Positions 9,447 through 16,947 of a DNA stretch of 64,000 nt are shown here, piece after piece. Within the stretch, counting starts at the first letter, position 1, and each line of letters opens with the position of its first letter. The notes under the pieces are model-generated. The model saw only the letters and a program-made list of their open reading frames with translations. It was not told the DNA's origin and ran no database searches. A program made the position numbers and the translations under genes. The stretch comes from JAAYYF01 sp964467885 (GTDB lineage Bacteria > Deinococcota > Deinococci > Deinococcales > Trueperaceae), in contig CAYXUE010000007.1 of assembly GCA_964467885.1 (NCBI GenBank), positions 3,314 to 67,313 of the forward strand, read 5' to 3'.

Positions 9447-10061
9447 TCAATCCAAGTACGCATGCACGGTGTACGCGCTCAGCTCGCCGCCGGCGAACTC
9501 CAGCGTCACCTGCGCTGGGGGTGCCCCGTCCGCAGTGAGGAGGTGCGCCTCGGAGCCGACCTCGGTGTGGAGGGGTTGGGCTCCGCCCAGTGCGGCGCGG
9601 GTAGCGTTCGCGGGCATGCCGACCGTTAGGCCGTGGAACCGGACGCCGGGGGAGCTGACTCGGACGCTAGCGAGCAACTCCTCACCGCTGGCGCCGAGCA
9701 GGTAAACCTTCAACTGCACCGTGCCGTAGTCGCGGGTCTGGATGGTGTCCATCACCCACGGTTGGTGGCGGTTACGTACCTGCTCCTCGGTGACCGTGGC
9801 GGCGGGCGGCAGGCCCACCAGGTAGTCGGTGATGGCGTCCGGACCCTCGGGTTGCAGCATGGTCCGTAATAGCTCCTCCACCTCGACCTGAGACAGTTCC
9901 TGAGTGGTGGAAGGGGCCGCGGGCTCCAGGGCGCTGGTCGTCTGCTCCCCGCAGGCCGCCAGTAGTGCAGCCGCGAGAGTGATGATCACGACGAGCGCGG
10001 CGTTACGCGCGAGTCTGCGGGTGGGGAAGAAGACTGTCGGGCTGAAGCTAGGCAGACGCAT
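9447..10061 (-). CDS. putative lipoprotein
   Basis: 204 aa with a lipoprotein signal: basic N-terminus, hydrophobic run and lipobox ALLAAC at about residues 29-34. The mature part has a helical segment with LRTMLQPEGPDAITDYLVGLP and a beta-rich C-terminal half (VQLKVYLLGASGEELLASVRV, GVRFHGLTVGMPANATRAALG). I recognise no family. The start at ATG 10061 is chosen over upstream in-frame codons because GGAGGA (10065-10070) precedes it. Probably anchored to the outer or inner membrane; function unknown. Confidence 0.75.
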   Translation of the reverse strand: MRLPSFSPTVFFPTRRLARNAALVVIITLAAALLAACGEQTTSALEPAAPSTTQELSQVEVEELLRTMLQPEGPDAITDYLVGLPPAATVTEEQVRNRHQPWVMDTIQTRDYGTVQLKVYLLGASGEELLASVRVSSPGVRFHGLTVGMPANATRAALGGAQPLHTEVGSEAHLLTADGAPPAQVTLEFAGGELSAYTVHAYLD

Positions 10062-10377
10062 CGGTCCTCCTCGTTCGCCGAACCGGGCGGCGGTGCCGGG
10101 GCTGGGGTGCCCCGGGTCTACCGAGCCGGCGCCGGTCCCTCCGCGGGACCTGCTGCCGGAGGCCCGGTTGGGCACTAACCTTAAGCCGACCTTGCACCTG
10201 GAGCCTGAGCGCTCGTCACAAGCGCTCTCATCCTCAGCTCATGACCTTGCCGCGGGTCTTCCGCTAGGGGTCGCGGCCCGACGCATAGCCCGGAGGGAAG
10301 CCATAGAACACGGGCATCTCGCATACCGCCGAGACAACTGCATCTACAATGGCAGCAACCTTACGGAGGTGAGGCAC
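10062..10377. other. divergent intergenic region, lipoprotein / CBS gene
   Basis: 316 bp with no supported gene. It contains the lipoprotein Shine-Dalgarno, a perfect inverted repeat GAGCGCT-N7-AGCGCTC (10207-10227), a possible -10 TACAAT (10345-10350) for the CBS gene and its Shine-Dalgarno ACGGAGGTGA (10363-10372). A longer open frame spans it but does not look coding upstream of 10378. Confidence 0.4.
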
Positions 10378-10824
10378 ATGCAGATCCGCATCACGGTGAG
10401 GCAGCTGCTTCGTGAGAAGGGGCCCGCGGTCTGGACGGTGGAACCCGACGCCAGCGTGTTCGATGCGCTGCAGCTGATGGCCGACAAGAACGTCGGGGCG
10501 CTTCCGGTCATGAGGGATGGCCAGCTGGTCGGCATCTTCTCGGAGAGGGATTACGCCCGTAAGGTCATCCTGCACGGCCACGCCTCGCGGGAGACGCCTG
10601 TACGCGCCATCATGACCGAGAACGTGGTCACGGTGACCCCGGATCAGGACCTGAGCGACTGCATGCGGCTGATGACCGACAAGCGCATCAGGCACCTGCC
10701 GGTCATGGAGGGCGGCCAGCAGGTAGGCCTGCTGTCGATCGGAGACGTGATGAAGGCCGTCCTGGCTGAACAGGAGTTCCTCATCAGTCAGCTTAGTGAC
10801 TACATCGGCGGCACCACGGTCTAG
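10378..10824 (+). CDS. CBS-domain pair protein
   Basis: 148 aa made almost entirely of two CBS motifs (about 15-70 and 78-135), a Bateman module that binds adenosine nucleotides. The repeats are visible as ASVFDALQLMADKNVGALPVM / GIFSERDYARKVI and DLSDCMRLMTDKRIRHLPVM / GLLSIGDVMKAVL. There is no attached enzyme domain, so it probably acts as a free regulatory or stress protein. The start at ATG 10378 follows a strong Shine-Dalgarno (ACGGAGGTGA). The downstream FAD reductase has its own promoter-like sequence, so co-transcription is uncertain. Confidence 0.9.
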   Translation: MQIRITVRQLLREKGPAVWTVEPDASVFDALQLMADKNVGALPVMRDGQLVGIFSERDYARKVILHGHASRETPVRAIMTENVVTVTPDQDLSDCMRLMTDKRIRHLPVMEGGQQVGLLSIGDVMKAVLAEQEFLISQLSDYIGGTTV

Positions 10825-10925
10825 ATAAAGGGAAAGCTGGGCGCTGGAGAGCCAGCGGAGTGTGCCGGCCCGCCAGGGGAGCCGGACTAGCCGGATCGCT
10901 ACCGGAACCTTTTACAAGGCGAGGC

Positions 10926-10955
10926 TTGGTAAAGTGCTCCTGGTCGTGCTAAATT
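10926..10955 (+). promoter_or_regulatory. candidate promoter of the FAD reductase gene
   Basis: TTGGTA (10926-10931), an 18-bp spacer and TAAATT (10950-10955), about 15 nt before ATG 10971, with GGTGAG as ribosome binding site. Confidence 0.35.
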
Positions 10956-10970
10956 GCATCAGGTGAGATC

Positions 10971-12194
10971 ATGAGCACTCGGTATCTGGTCGTCGGTGGT
11001 GGCATGACAGGAGACGCAGCGGTCAAAGCGCTCCGCAGGGCCGACCCCGAGGGAGAGGTGACCCTCGTCAGCCTCGAAACCCGCGCGCCCTACAAGCGGC
11101 CTCCGCTTTCGAAGGGGCTCTGGAAGGGCGAGAGCGTGGACAGGGTGGGCCTCGGCACAGACGCCACGGGCGCCAACCTTTTGTTAGGGAGGCGCGCCGT
11201 GGCCCTCGATGTGGAGGGCGCCAGCGTCCAACTGGACGACGGCAGCATCGTCGCTTACGACTACCTCCTCCTCGCCACCGGCGCTCGGGCACGGAGCCTG
11301 CCGGCCCTGGAGGGCCTCGAGAGCGTAGTGCCCTACCGCACCTGGAGCGATTACCAGCTCGTGAAGGAGCGCGCGCGGCAGGGCGCGCGTGTGGCCGTAA
11401 TCGGCGGCGGATTCATCGGTTCCGAGATGGCTGCGGCGCTGAGCTCGAACGGGGCGGAGGTCACGATGATCTTCCCCGAACCCAGCATCGGCGGCGGCCG
11501 CTTCCCCGACTCCGTAGCCGCGCTGGTGGACGAAGACTACGCGGCTCGCGGGGTCACCTTGCGCAGCGGCCGCACCGTGAAGTCGGCGCGCGCGCAGGGC
11601 GACGGCGCGGTGCTCGAGCTGGACGACGGCTCGGAGCTGGCCGCCGACCTGGTGATCGTAGGTGTGGGCGCGGTGCCCAACCACGAGTTGGCGCAGCAGG
11701 CGGGCCTGAGGACGGAGAACGGTATCTGGGTCGACGCCTCGTTGCGCGCGCTGAACAGCCACGGCCCGCTGGAGAACGTCTTCGCCGCCGGCGACGTGGC
11801 CAACATGGAATGGCCGGCGCTGGGCCGCCGCCTACGCATAGAGCACGAGGACAACGCGTACAGCATGGGTTCGGCCGCCGGGCGCGCCATGGCTGCGGCA
11901 GCCAGAGGGTCGGCTACCGGTGAGGGCAGCTACAGCCACCTGCCGTTCTTCTACTCGGACCTGTTCGACAACGGTTACGAGGCCGTAGGCCTGCTCGACC
12001 GCCGCCTGGAGGTAGTCGAGGATTGGCGCGTGCCGGGCAAGGAAGGGGTCGTCTACTACATGGAAGACGGCCTCGTCAGGGGCGTGCTCCTCTGGAACAC
12101 ATGGGGGCAGGTCGACGCCGCCCGCGACCTCATCGAAGCGCAGAAGCCCCTCTCGCATACGGACCTCATGGGGAGGTTACCCACCGATGATTAG
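10971..12194 (+). CDS. FAD/NAD(P)-dependent oxidoreductase (ferredoxin-reductase type)
   Basis: 407 aa, two-dinucleotide-binding-domain flavoprotein. The FAD Rossmann motif is near the N-terminus (VVGGGMTG, then EVTLVSLE). The NAD(P) motif is about residue 140 (AVIGGGFIGSEMAAALSSNG), and the second FAD motif is ENVFAAGDVAN. A C-terminal reductase domain (about 310-400) follows, as in rubredoxin/ferredoxin reductases and AIF-like proteins. The redox partner is not encoded next to it. It overlaps the next gene by 8 bp (ATGATTAG), so the two form an operon with a Crp-type regulator. Confidence 0.9.
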   Translation: MSTRYLVVGGGMTGDAAVKALRRADPEGEVTLVSLETRAPYKRPPLSKGLWKGESVDRVGLGTDATGANLLLGRRAVALDVEGASVQLDDGSIVAYDYLLLATGARARSLPALEGLESVVPYRTWSDYQLVKERARQGARVAVIGGGFIGSEMAAALSSNGAEVTMIFPEPSIGGGRFPDSVAALVDEDYAARGVTLRSGRTVKSARAQGDGAVLELDDGSELAADLVIVGVGAVPNHELAQQAGLRTENGIWVDASLRALNSHGPLENVFAAGDVANMEWPALGRRLRIEHEDNAYSMGSAAGRAMAAAARGSATGEGSYSHLPFFYSDLFDNGYEAVGLLDRRLEVVEDWRVPGKEGVVYYMEDGLVRGVLLWNTWGQVDAARDLIEAQKPLSHTDLMGRLPTDD

Positions 12195-12924
12195 CTCCTT
12201 CTACACCGCGCAGCAGGGCAGCGCAGCCTTGCTGCCCGCAACGAGCCCGACGCGCCGGCAGGCGCCTCGCGTGGCGGGCGCCATCGTCACCACCTCGCAG
12301 TTGCAGCTCAAGAGGGGGGAGACCCTCTACGAGGAGGGCGAACGCCCCTCCGTGCCCTACCTGGTGCTGAGCGGAGTGCTGCGCGTGATGGTTACGGCAG
12401 CCACCGGCCGCGAACGACTGGCCGACCTGGCGGGGCCAGGCGATGTGCTGGCCACCTCGGTCTTCGATGCCAGCCCAGCGGCGGAGAGCGTCGTAGCCGC
12501 CGCGGACGCCGTGGTGCTGCCCATAGACGTCCACGCCACCCTGGCGCGCGTCAGGGGGCGCCAGGACCTGGCTGCCGCGCTTGTCAGGCAGCTGAACCGC
12601 AGCCGGGAGATGGCGGACGACCTGGGACTGCCGATGGGTGCGCGCATATGCCGCATCCTGGCCCGCGTGGCGGAGCGCCTGGGCGAGAAGGTCGAGATCG
12701 AGAGCGCAGAGGGTGAGCCGCCGACCACGGAGTGGCGCCACCTGCCGTTCAGCCTCACCCACGACGACGTGGCCCTACTGGCGGGTTGCGCGCGCGTCAC
12801 GGCCACCCGCGTGCTGGGTGAGCTGAAGGAGGCCCAGGTACTGGACGGTCACCGCGGCAACTACTCCGTGGTGCCGTCGGCCCTGGATGCCGCCGCCGAC
12901 CGCTACGTCTACGAAGTTCTCTGA
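12187..12924 (+). CDS. Crp/Fnr-family transcriptional regulator
   Basis: 245 aa. A cyclic-nucleotide-binding-like beta barrel occupies about 30-150 (GETLYEEGERPSVPYLVLSGVLRV, DVLATSVFD). A C-terminal winged helix contains SLTHDDVALLAGCARVTATR, the recognition-helix region. No FNR-type N-terminal cysteine cluster is visible, so oxygen sensing through an Fe-S cluster is not supported. Start at ATG 12187, overlapping the reductase stop, which suggests translational coupling. The first about 35 residues are not conserved-looking, so the real start may be slightly downstream. It may control the adjacent redox enzyme; that is inference. Confidence 0.85.
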   Translation: MISSFYTAQQGSAALLPATSPTRRQAPRVAGAIVTTSQLQLKRGETLYEEGERPSVPYLVLSGVLRVMVTAATGRERLADLAGPGDVLATSVFDASPAAESVVAAADAVVLPIDVHATLARVRGRQDLAAALVRQLNRSREMADDLGLPMGARICRILARVAERLGEKVEIESAEGEPPTTEWRHLPFSLTHDDVALLAGCARVTATRVLGELKEAQVLDGHRGNYSVVPSALDAAADRYVYEVL

Positions 12925-13335
12925 CCGTACCCTTACCGGTTCGGCCTGACTCTGGCCATAGGTGAGGCTTAGTTCGCACCCCAACGGGGGTGCGTTCCGA
13001 TAGCATCGCCCCAAGAGGGGAGGGGGTGGCTATTCCCAGGCGGCTCGATCCCAGTTGGGGACTCCCATCGTGCCGTCGCTGTTCCGCTCCCCTCGACTTC
13101 CATCCTGCCACCCTGTCTCATGCTCCGCGCACGGCGGTGTCACGGCGCGCGGTGAAGGCACCGTTCCTCGCGGCCAGCACGGGCTGAGGGTGTCTTCAGT
13201 ACACTCGCCCGGATAACTCCGACCTTACTTGACTGCCGTCAGGCACGCATTCCCGAGAGGTGGCGGGCCCGTTGTCCCGTGGTGGCCGAGAGAAAGGGCT
13301 CCACACGCCGCTCTGGGCGTGGTAGAAACTACAAC
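12925..13335. other. intergenic region upstream of the HU gene
   Basis: 411 bp between the Crp-type regulator and HU, no credible gene. It starts with a hairpin terminator (12975-12994). A possible -10 TACACT is at 13199-13204. A hairpin CACGCC-N6-GGCGTG (13304-13321) lies in the presumed HU leader. If the promoter at 13199 is used, the HU transcript has a leader of roughly 130 nt, which is long for this window. Confidence 0.4.
12975..12998 (+). terminator. hairpin terminator after the Crp-type regulator
   Basis: Stem CGCACCCC / GGGGTGCG (12975-12982 with 12987-12994) with a short loop, about 50 bp after the stop; only TTCC follows. Confidence 0.5.
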
Positions 13336-13629
13336 ATGAACAAAACCCAACTCGCCGAAAAGCTGGCCAAGACCACCGATCTGAGCGTTGCCAAGGCCAA
13401 AGAAGTAGTAGACGCCATCTTCTCGACCGCTGACCGCAAGGGCATCATCGCCATCGAGCTCGACGCCGGCCGCAAGGTGCAGATCACCGGCTTCGGCACG
13501 TTCGAGACGGTTTGGCGCGGTGAGCGCAAGGGCGTCAACCCCGGCACGGGCGAAGCCATCACCATCCCCGGCAAGCACTACGCCACGTTCCGCGTGGGCA
13601 AGGGCCTCAAGGAGCGCGTAGAGAAGTAA
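13336..13629 (+). CDS. hup: HU-family DNA-binding protein
   Basis: 97 aa histone-like protein, the standard HU length. It opens with MNKTQLAEKLAKTTDLSVAK (helical dimerisation part). The hinge TGFGTFETVWRGERKGVNPGTGE follows, with the proline that intercalates into DNA at the tip of the arm, and it ends with the basic GKGLKERVEK. It compacts and bends DNA as a dimer. The frame is open upstream to 13279, but homology begins at ATG 13336. A terminator follows at 13700. The long leader is noted separately. Confidence 0.95.
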   Translation: MNKTQLAEKLAKTTDLSVAKAKEVVDAIFSTADRKGIIAIELDAGRKVQITGFGTFETVWRGERKGVNPGTGEAITIPGKHYATFRVGKGLKERVEK

Positions 13630-13699
13630 GCAGAGAAGTAAGCGTTTCATGGATCCGGTGAGGGCCCGCGCCCTCCCCGTTCGGATACCAGCAAGTGCG

Positions 13700-13734
13700 A
13701 GGGCCCGGCTGAGATGCCGGGCCCTTCCGTTCTT
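13700..13734 (+). terminator. Rho-independent terminator after HU
   Basis: Perfect 9-bp stem GGGCCCGGC / GCCGGGCCC (13701-13709 with 13716-13724), loop TGAGAT, followed by TTCCGTTCTT on the plus strand. Confidence 0.75.
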
Positions 13735-13783
13735 AGGTAGCTCGTCGTTGGTGGTCCCGCCTGGCGTACGCCGGCGGTGAACC

Positions 13784-14146
13784 TCAGGCCGCGTCGCCTT
13801 CCGACTCGTGCGCCTTGCACTTGGGCATGTAGGTGCGCGCCCACTTGTCGATGGCGTCGATGATGCCCTGCAGTTCCCTGCCGGATTCCGTCAGCTCGTA
13901 GCGCGTCCGGGGCGGCATGGTCGATTCGATGGTCTTGCTCACCAGCCCGAGGCGCTCCAGGTGCTCCAGGCGCTGGGAGAGGGTGGTGGTGTTGACCCCG
14001 CCGACCGCCCTGCTCAGCTCGTTGAAACCGTGAGGGCCTTCGAGCAGGGCGCGCACGATGTGCAGCACCCACTTCTCCTGCAGCAGGTCGATCGAGTCGT
14101 ATACGGGGCAGTAGCTCACCGCGGCTTCGTCGGCTCCGTTCGCCAT
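13784..14146 (-). CDS. HxlR-family transcriptional regulator
   Basis: 120 aa winged-helix protein of the HxlR/YodB type. The family's N-terminal cysteine is present in SYCPVYDSIDLLQEKW, followed by HIVRALLEGPHGFNELSRAV, the recognition region GGVNTTTLSQRLEHLERLGLV and the wing PPRTRYELTESGREL. Members often sense reactive electrophiles or oxidants through that cysteine. It is divergent from yceI, its likely target. The ATG has an extended -10 (TGATATACT) whose TATACT ends 6 nt upstream, with a possible -35 TTATCA, and no Shine-Dalgarno, so the mRNA is probably leaderless. Confidence 0.92.
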   Translation of the reverse strand: MANGADEAAVSYCPVYDSIDLLQEKWVLHIVRALLEGPHGFNELSRAVGGVNTTTLSQRLEHLERLGLVSKTIESTMPPRTRYELTESGRELQGIIDAIDKWARTYMPKCKAHESEGDAA

Positions 14147-14152
14147 GGCGGC

Positions 14153-14158
14153 AGTATA
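14153..14158 (-). promoter_or_regulatory. -10 TATACT of hxlR-type gene
   Basis: TATACT 6 nt before the ATG, part of an extended TGATATACT; TTATCA (14175-14180) 16 bp upstream is a fair -35. Leaderless layout. Confidence 0.55.
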
Positions 14159-14188
14159 TCACATGGACCGCACCTGATAATGCAGTGC

Positions 14189-14218
14189 TTGACATAATAG
14201 AGCGCTTGATGCTACGTT
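14189..14218 (+). promoter_or_regulatory. candidate yceI promoter
   Basis: A perfect -35 TTGACA (14189-14194) points towards yceI, but the -10 is weak (TACGTT, 14213-14218, 18-bp spacer). It lies in the 134-bp divergent region with the HxlR gene, so regulation there is likely. Confidence 0.35.
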
Positions 14219-14280
14219 CTGTAGGAGCAGCGGGCGGAACGCCCGACTCATCCCCGGAACATCACAAGAAGGAGTTGTTC

Positions 14281-14811
14281 ATGAGCTTGAACCTTGACAC
14301 CACCCACAGCAGCGTCGAGTTCTCCGTGCGTCACATGGGCCTCGCCACCGTGCGCGGCCGCTTCGAGGACTTCACCGTCGACGCGGAGGTCAACGAGCAG
14401 GGCGAACCGACCCGCGTGAAGGCCGTCATCGACGCCGCCAGCATCAACACCGGCACGGCGGACCGTGACGCGCACCTGCGCAGCGCCGACTTCTTCGACG
14501 TGGAGAACTACCCGAGCATCACCTTCGAGTCCACTTCCATCGAGCGCCGTGGCGACAAGTACGTGATCGAAGGCGATCTCACCATGCGTGGTGTCACGAA
14601 GCCCGCCTCCTTCGAGGCCGAGGTCTCCGACTTCGTGAAGGACCCCTGGGGCAACCCGCGCCTGGCGGCCGAAGCTACCGGCAAGATCAACCGCACCGAT
14701 TGGGGCCTCAAATGGAACCAGGTGTTGGAGGCCGGCTCGCTGCTCGTGAGCGAGGACGTGCGCTTCACCCTCAACGTTCAACTCGTCAAGCAGGAAGAGG
14801 TAGCCGCCTAA
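14281..14811 (+). CDS. YceI-family protein
   Basis: 176 aa single-domain YceI protein, a lipocalin-like barrel that binds polyprenoid or similar lipids. Family features include the opening NLDTTHSSVEFSVRHMGLATV, then GTADRDAHLRSADFFDVENYP and GDLTMRGVTKPASFEAEV. No signal peptide is present, so it is likely cytoplasmic, unlike E. coli YceI. Start at ATG 14281 with GAAGGAG (14269-14275) upstream. The divergent HxlR regulator suggests induction by oxidant or electrophile stress (inference). A strong terminator follows. Confidence 0.93.
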   Translation: MSLNLDTTHSSVEFSVRHMGLATVRGRFEDFTVDAEVNEQGEPTRVKAVIDAASINTGTADRDAHLRSADFFDVENYPSITFESTSIERRGDKYVIEGDLTMRGVTKPASFEAEVSDFVKDPWGNPRLAAEATGKINRTDWGLKWNQVLEAGSLLVSEDVRFTLNVQLVKQEEVAA

Positions 14812-14845
14812 GGTAGCCACCCGGCCCAGTGAGACCGCAGGTAGA

Positions 14846-14882
14846 GCCCGCCGCGCCAGTTCGCGGCGGGCCCCATCTTTCT
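14846..14882 (+). terminator. Rho-independent terminator after yceI
   Basis: Perfect 10-bp stem GCCCGCCGCG / CGCGGCGGGC (14846-14855 with 14862-14871), 6-nt loop, then CCCATCTTTCT. Confidence 0.75.
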
Positions 14883-14952
14883 CGAGCCCTTGGGAGCAGA
14901 TACGCTGTCCAGGACGGGTCGGAAGGCATGTGCCCGAGCATAGGTGTTCTCC

Positions 14953-15080
14953 TATACTCCACTGCCAACCCTCCCCAAGGGCGGCGTCGCATGCTATCCT
15001 CCTTCGCGGTCAGGCCGATGCCGAAAGCCGGACCACACATGCGCCCCAACCGGCCCCCCACGGTTGGGGCGCTTCCCTTC
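14953..15080 (+). ncRNA. candidate small RNA between yceI and tetR-type gene
   Basis: A -10-like TATACT (14953-14958) lies 17 bp after a weak GTGCCC. It is followed by about 80 nt with internal pairing (GGTC...GACC around 15008-15034) and then a perfect 11-bp terminator hairpin (15041-15051 with 15062-15072) and TTCCCTT. No gene lies between. It does not match SRP RNA, 6S RNA or tRNA by eye. The hairpin might instead only terminate the convergent TetR gene. Confidence 0.25.
15041..15080. terminator. strong hairpin terminator
   Basis: GCGCCCCAACC paired with GGTTGGGGCGC, loop of 10 nt, followed on the plus strand by TTCCCTTCC. It lies 37 bp beyond the end of the minus-strand TetR gene and may serve it as well. 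Confidence 0.6.
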
Positions 15081-15108
15081 CACCGACCCCTACTCCCACC
15101 TCAGGAAC

Positions 15109-15672
15109 TCATAGCGGCAGAAGCCGCTCGGCGGCGTTGCGCGCCGCCTCAGCGGCCTCGTCGCCCTGCTGGATGAGCGCGGCCACGCTGGCGCCCTCCA
15201 GCAGGAGGTGGAGCTGCAGGGCCAGCTGGCCGGGCTCGGCTACTCCTGCCTCCGAAAGGCGCTCACGGAAGTAGGCCCTGACAGCTTCGTGGTGCGCCCT
15301 GGCGTAGGGCCGGGCCGCGTTCAGCTGACCGCCAAGCTCGAAGGTGGCGGCCAGCAGCGGGCAGCCGCGGTAGTCCGGCGCCGCGAACCACTCCTGCAGC
15401 AGGTCGAACACCGCCAGGATCTGGCCGCGCGGCGTGGAGCTCATCTCCGTGGCGCGCGTCAACCAGGCCGCCCGCTCCTCCTTCCTGCGCTCCAGAACGG
15501 CCTTGATCAGGTCGTCCTTACTGGGGTAGTGATGGTAGAAGGTCATCCGCGCCACTCCCGCACGCGCGATGATCTCGTTGATCCCTACGTTGGGTACCCC
15601 GCGCGTGTAGAAGAGCCGAGAGGCAGCATCGAGCAGCCGCTCCGCAGCGGATGGAGTCGCATCATCACTCAT
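15109..15672 (-). CDS. TetR/AcrR-family transcriptional repressor
   Basis: 187 aa. The N-terminal helix-turn-helix is textbook TetR (ERLLDAASRLFYTRGVPNVG, then NEIIARAGVARMTFYHHYPSKDDL). The C-terminal ligand domain contains RGCPLLAATFELG, typical of the group related to AcrR/TetR_C-type regulators. Start at ATG 15672: TATAAT ends 6 nt upstream and no Shine-Dalgarno is present, so the mRNA is probably leaderless. An imperfectly extended palindrome (TACCG-GT-CGGTA) overlaps the promoter, which suggests autoregulation. The next gene upstream on this strand is alkA; no obvious efflux target is adjacent. Confidence 0.93.
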   Translation of the reverse strand: MSDDATPSAAERLLDAASRLFYTRGVPNVGINEIIARAGVARMTFYHHYPSKDDLIKAVLERRKEERAAWLTRATEMSSTPRGQILAVFDLLQEWFAAPDYRGCPLLAATFELGGQLNAARPYARAHHEAVRAYFRERLSEAGVAEPGQLALQLHLLLEGASVAALIQQGDEAAEAARNAAERLLPL

Positions 15673-15678
15673 GGACCC

Positions 15679-15684
15679 ATTATA
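15679..15684 (-). promoter_or_regulatory. -10 TATAAT of the TetR gene
   Basis: A perfect consensus -10, 6 nt before the ATG, immediately next to the palindrome at 15687-15698. Confidence 0.6.
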
Positions 15685-15686
15685 TG

Positions 15687-15698
15687 TACCGGTCGGTA
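15687..15698. promoter_or_regulatory. candidate TetR operator
   Basis: TACCGGTCGGTA is an inverted repeat (TACCG, 2-nt centre, CGGTA) placed just upstream of the TATAAT of the TetR gene. ACCG/CGGT half sites are common in TetR operators. Repressor binding here would block its own promoter. Confidence 0.5.
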
Positions 15699-15725
15699 TA
15701 AACGCGATGTTGCCGCTCACACCGG

Positions 15726-16754
15726 CTACGACACGCCGTAGGCTCCGGAGTCGACCATGCCCGCCACCAGCAGGTGGAGGTAGACGAAGCCGGCGTACGG
15801 CTGCCAGGGCCGCACCGTCTCGGCTACCCACTCGTAGCTCGGTTTGCCCGCCACGCCCATGAAACGCGCCAATCCGTTCCGCGCCCCCGAGTCGCCGTAG
15901 GGGAAGACGTCGAGTCGCCCCAGGCCCCGCAACAGCACGTAATCGGACGTCCAGCGTCCTACGCCGAAGAGCCTCTGCAACCGCTCCGCGGCGACCTCGT
16001 TGGTGGCGGACGGCAGCTCGGTCAAATCGAGGACGCCGTCGACGCACTCCTGGGCCAACTCGATCAGGGTGCGTGCCTTGGCGCCGCTCAGCCCCAAGGC
16101 CGTGAGCTCCGCTGGTTCACGCGCAGCCAGCGCGGTCGCGTCGGGCAGGGGCAGTGGAGCCGCCTGACCCGAATCCTGGAGCTCAGCGTGGATGCTCGGA
16201 CCGTAGGCGCGGGCCAGGGCCTCCAGGAGCCGCAAGCCCAGTACCAGCGTCACCTGCTGGCACGGCACGGCGTTAAGTAGCGCCTGGAACACTCCCGGGT
16301 AACGCGGCGGCCGCAAGCCCTCCAGCCGAGTGACCAGAGGGGCCAGGCGCTCGTCGGAGGCGGCCAGTAGCCGGAAGGGCGCTAGGTCCGCCTCGAAGCC
16401 GAACATGTGCGTCACCGCGCGCTCCGCCGCGGTAGCCAGCAGCTGCTCGGGTAAGCGGCCTGAAGCGCGCACAAGCAGCGACCCCGTCCGTGCTCCGGTG
16501 GACGGCTGCGCGGCGGCTGCGCCACCGTCCGCCACCTCGAGAAGGAACTGCTCCACCGGCTCCGGTCCGTACGGCTCGCGCACGGGCACCCAGCGGCGGT
16601 AGACACCCTCACGCCACGTGTCCAGGCGGTTGTTGGGGCGGCGTACCAGGGCCAAGGCCGTCAGGTCGAGGCGGAACGGCTGAGGCGGCTTCAGCGCGAA
16701 CTCCACCCGCGTCAGTTCAGCCGCTTGCCCCGCTGCTCGTCGGCTGTGCGTCAC
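15726..16754 (-). CDS. alkA: DNA-3-methyladenine glycosylase II (AlkA-like)
   Basis: 342 aa base-excision glycosylase. It has an AlkA-type N-terminal region (about 1-150) and an HhH-GPD domain (about 170-330). The helix-hairpin-helix and catalytic loop read RLFGVGRWTSDYVLLRGLG, then DVFPYGDSGAR, whose aspartate matches the catalytic Asp of AlkA. It removes alkylated purines. GTG 16754 is the chosen start: TAGGCT ends 7 nt upstream with no Shine-Dalgarno. The gene sits between TetR and an aminotransferase, with no visible adaptive-response (Ada) partner. Confidence 0.88.
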   Translation of the reverse strand: MTHSRRAAGQAAELTRVEFALKPPQPFRLDLTALALVRRPNNRLDTWREGVYRRWVPVREPYGPEPVEQFLLEVADGGAAAAQPSTGARTGSLLVRASGRLPEQLLATAAERAVTHMFGFEADLAPFRLLAASDERLAPLVTRLEGLRPPRYPGVFQALLNAVPCQQVTLVLGLRLLEALARAYGPSIHAELQDSGQAAPLPLPDATALAAREPAELTALGLSGAKARTLIELAQECVDGVLDLTELPSATNEVAAERLQRLFGVGRWTSDYVLLRGLGRLDVFPYGDSGARNGLARFMGVAGKPSYEWVAETVRPWQPYAGFVYLHLLVAGMVDSGAYGVS

Positions 16755-16761
16755 GTAGCCG

Positions 16762-16767
16762 AGCCTA
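16762..16767 (-). promoter_or_regulatory. -10 TAGGCT of alkA
   Basis: TANNNT hexamer 7 nt before the GTG start; leaderless layout. Confidence 0.35.
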
Positions 16768-16947
16768 CCCTCAGGGGCGCGGTGGTAGCCAGGCGGATGA
16801 CCCCCTCAACGGCTGCCCTTGCCTGCGGTAACATTCCGGCGTAGCCGAACTGTCAGCGCGACTCGCGTACGCCGTGAAGCCGCCAGCACTGTGGTTCGAC
16901 GCGGAGCCGTTACCGGCGTGCAGCTCGCGCCGGGCTTGGAGGAAGCC

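Noticed and set aside
10207..10227. GAGCGCT inverted repeat as terminator
   Set aside because: It lies between divergent genes, has no T-run, and a stop for either gene is not expected there.
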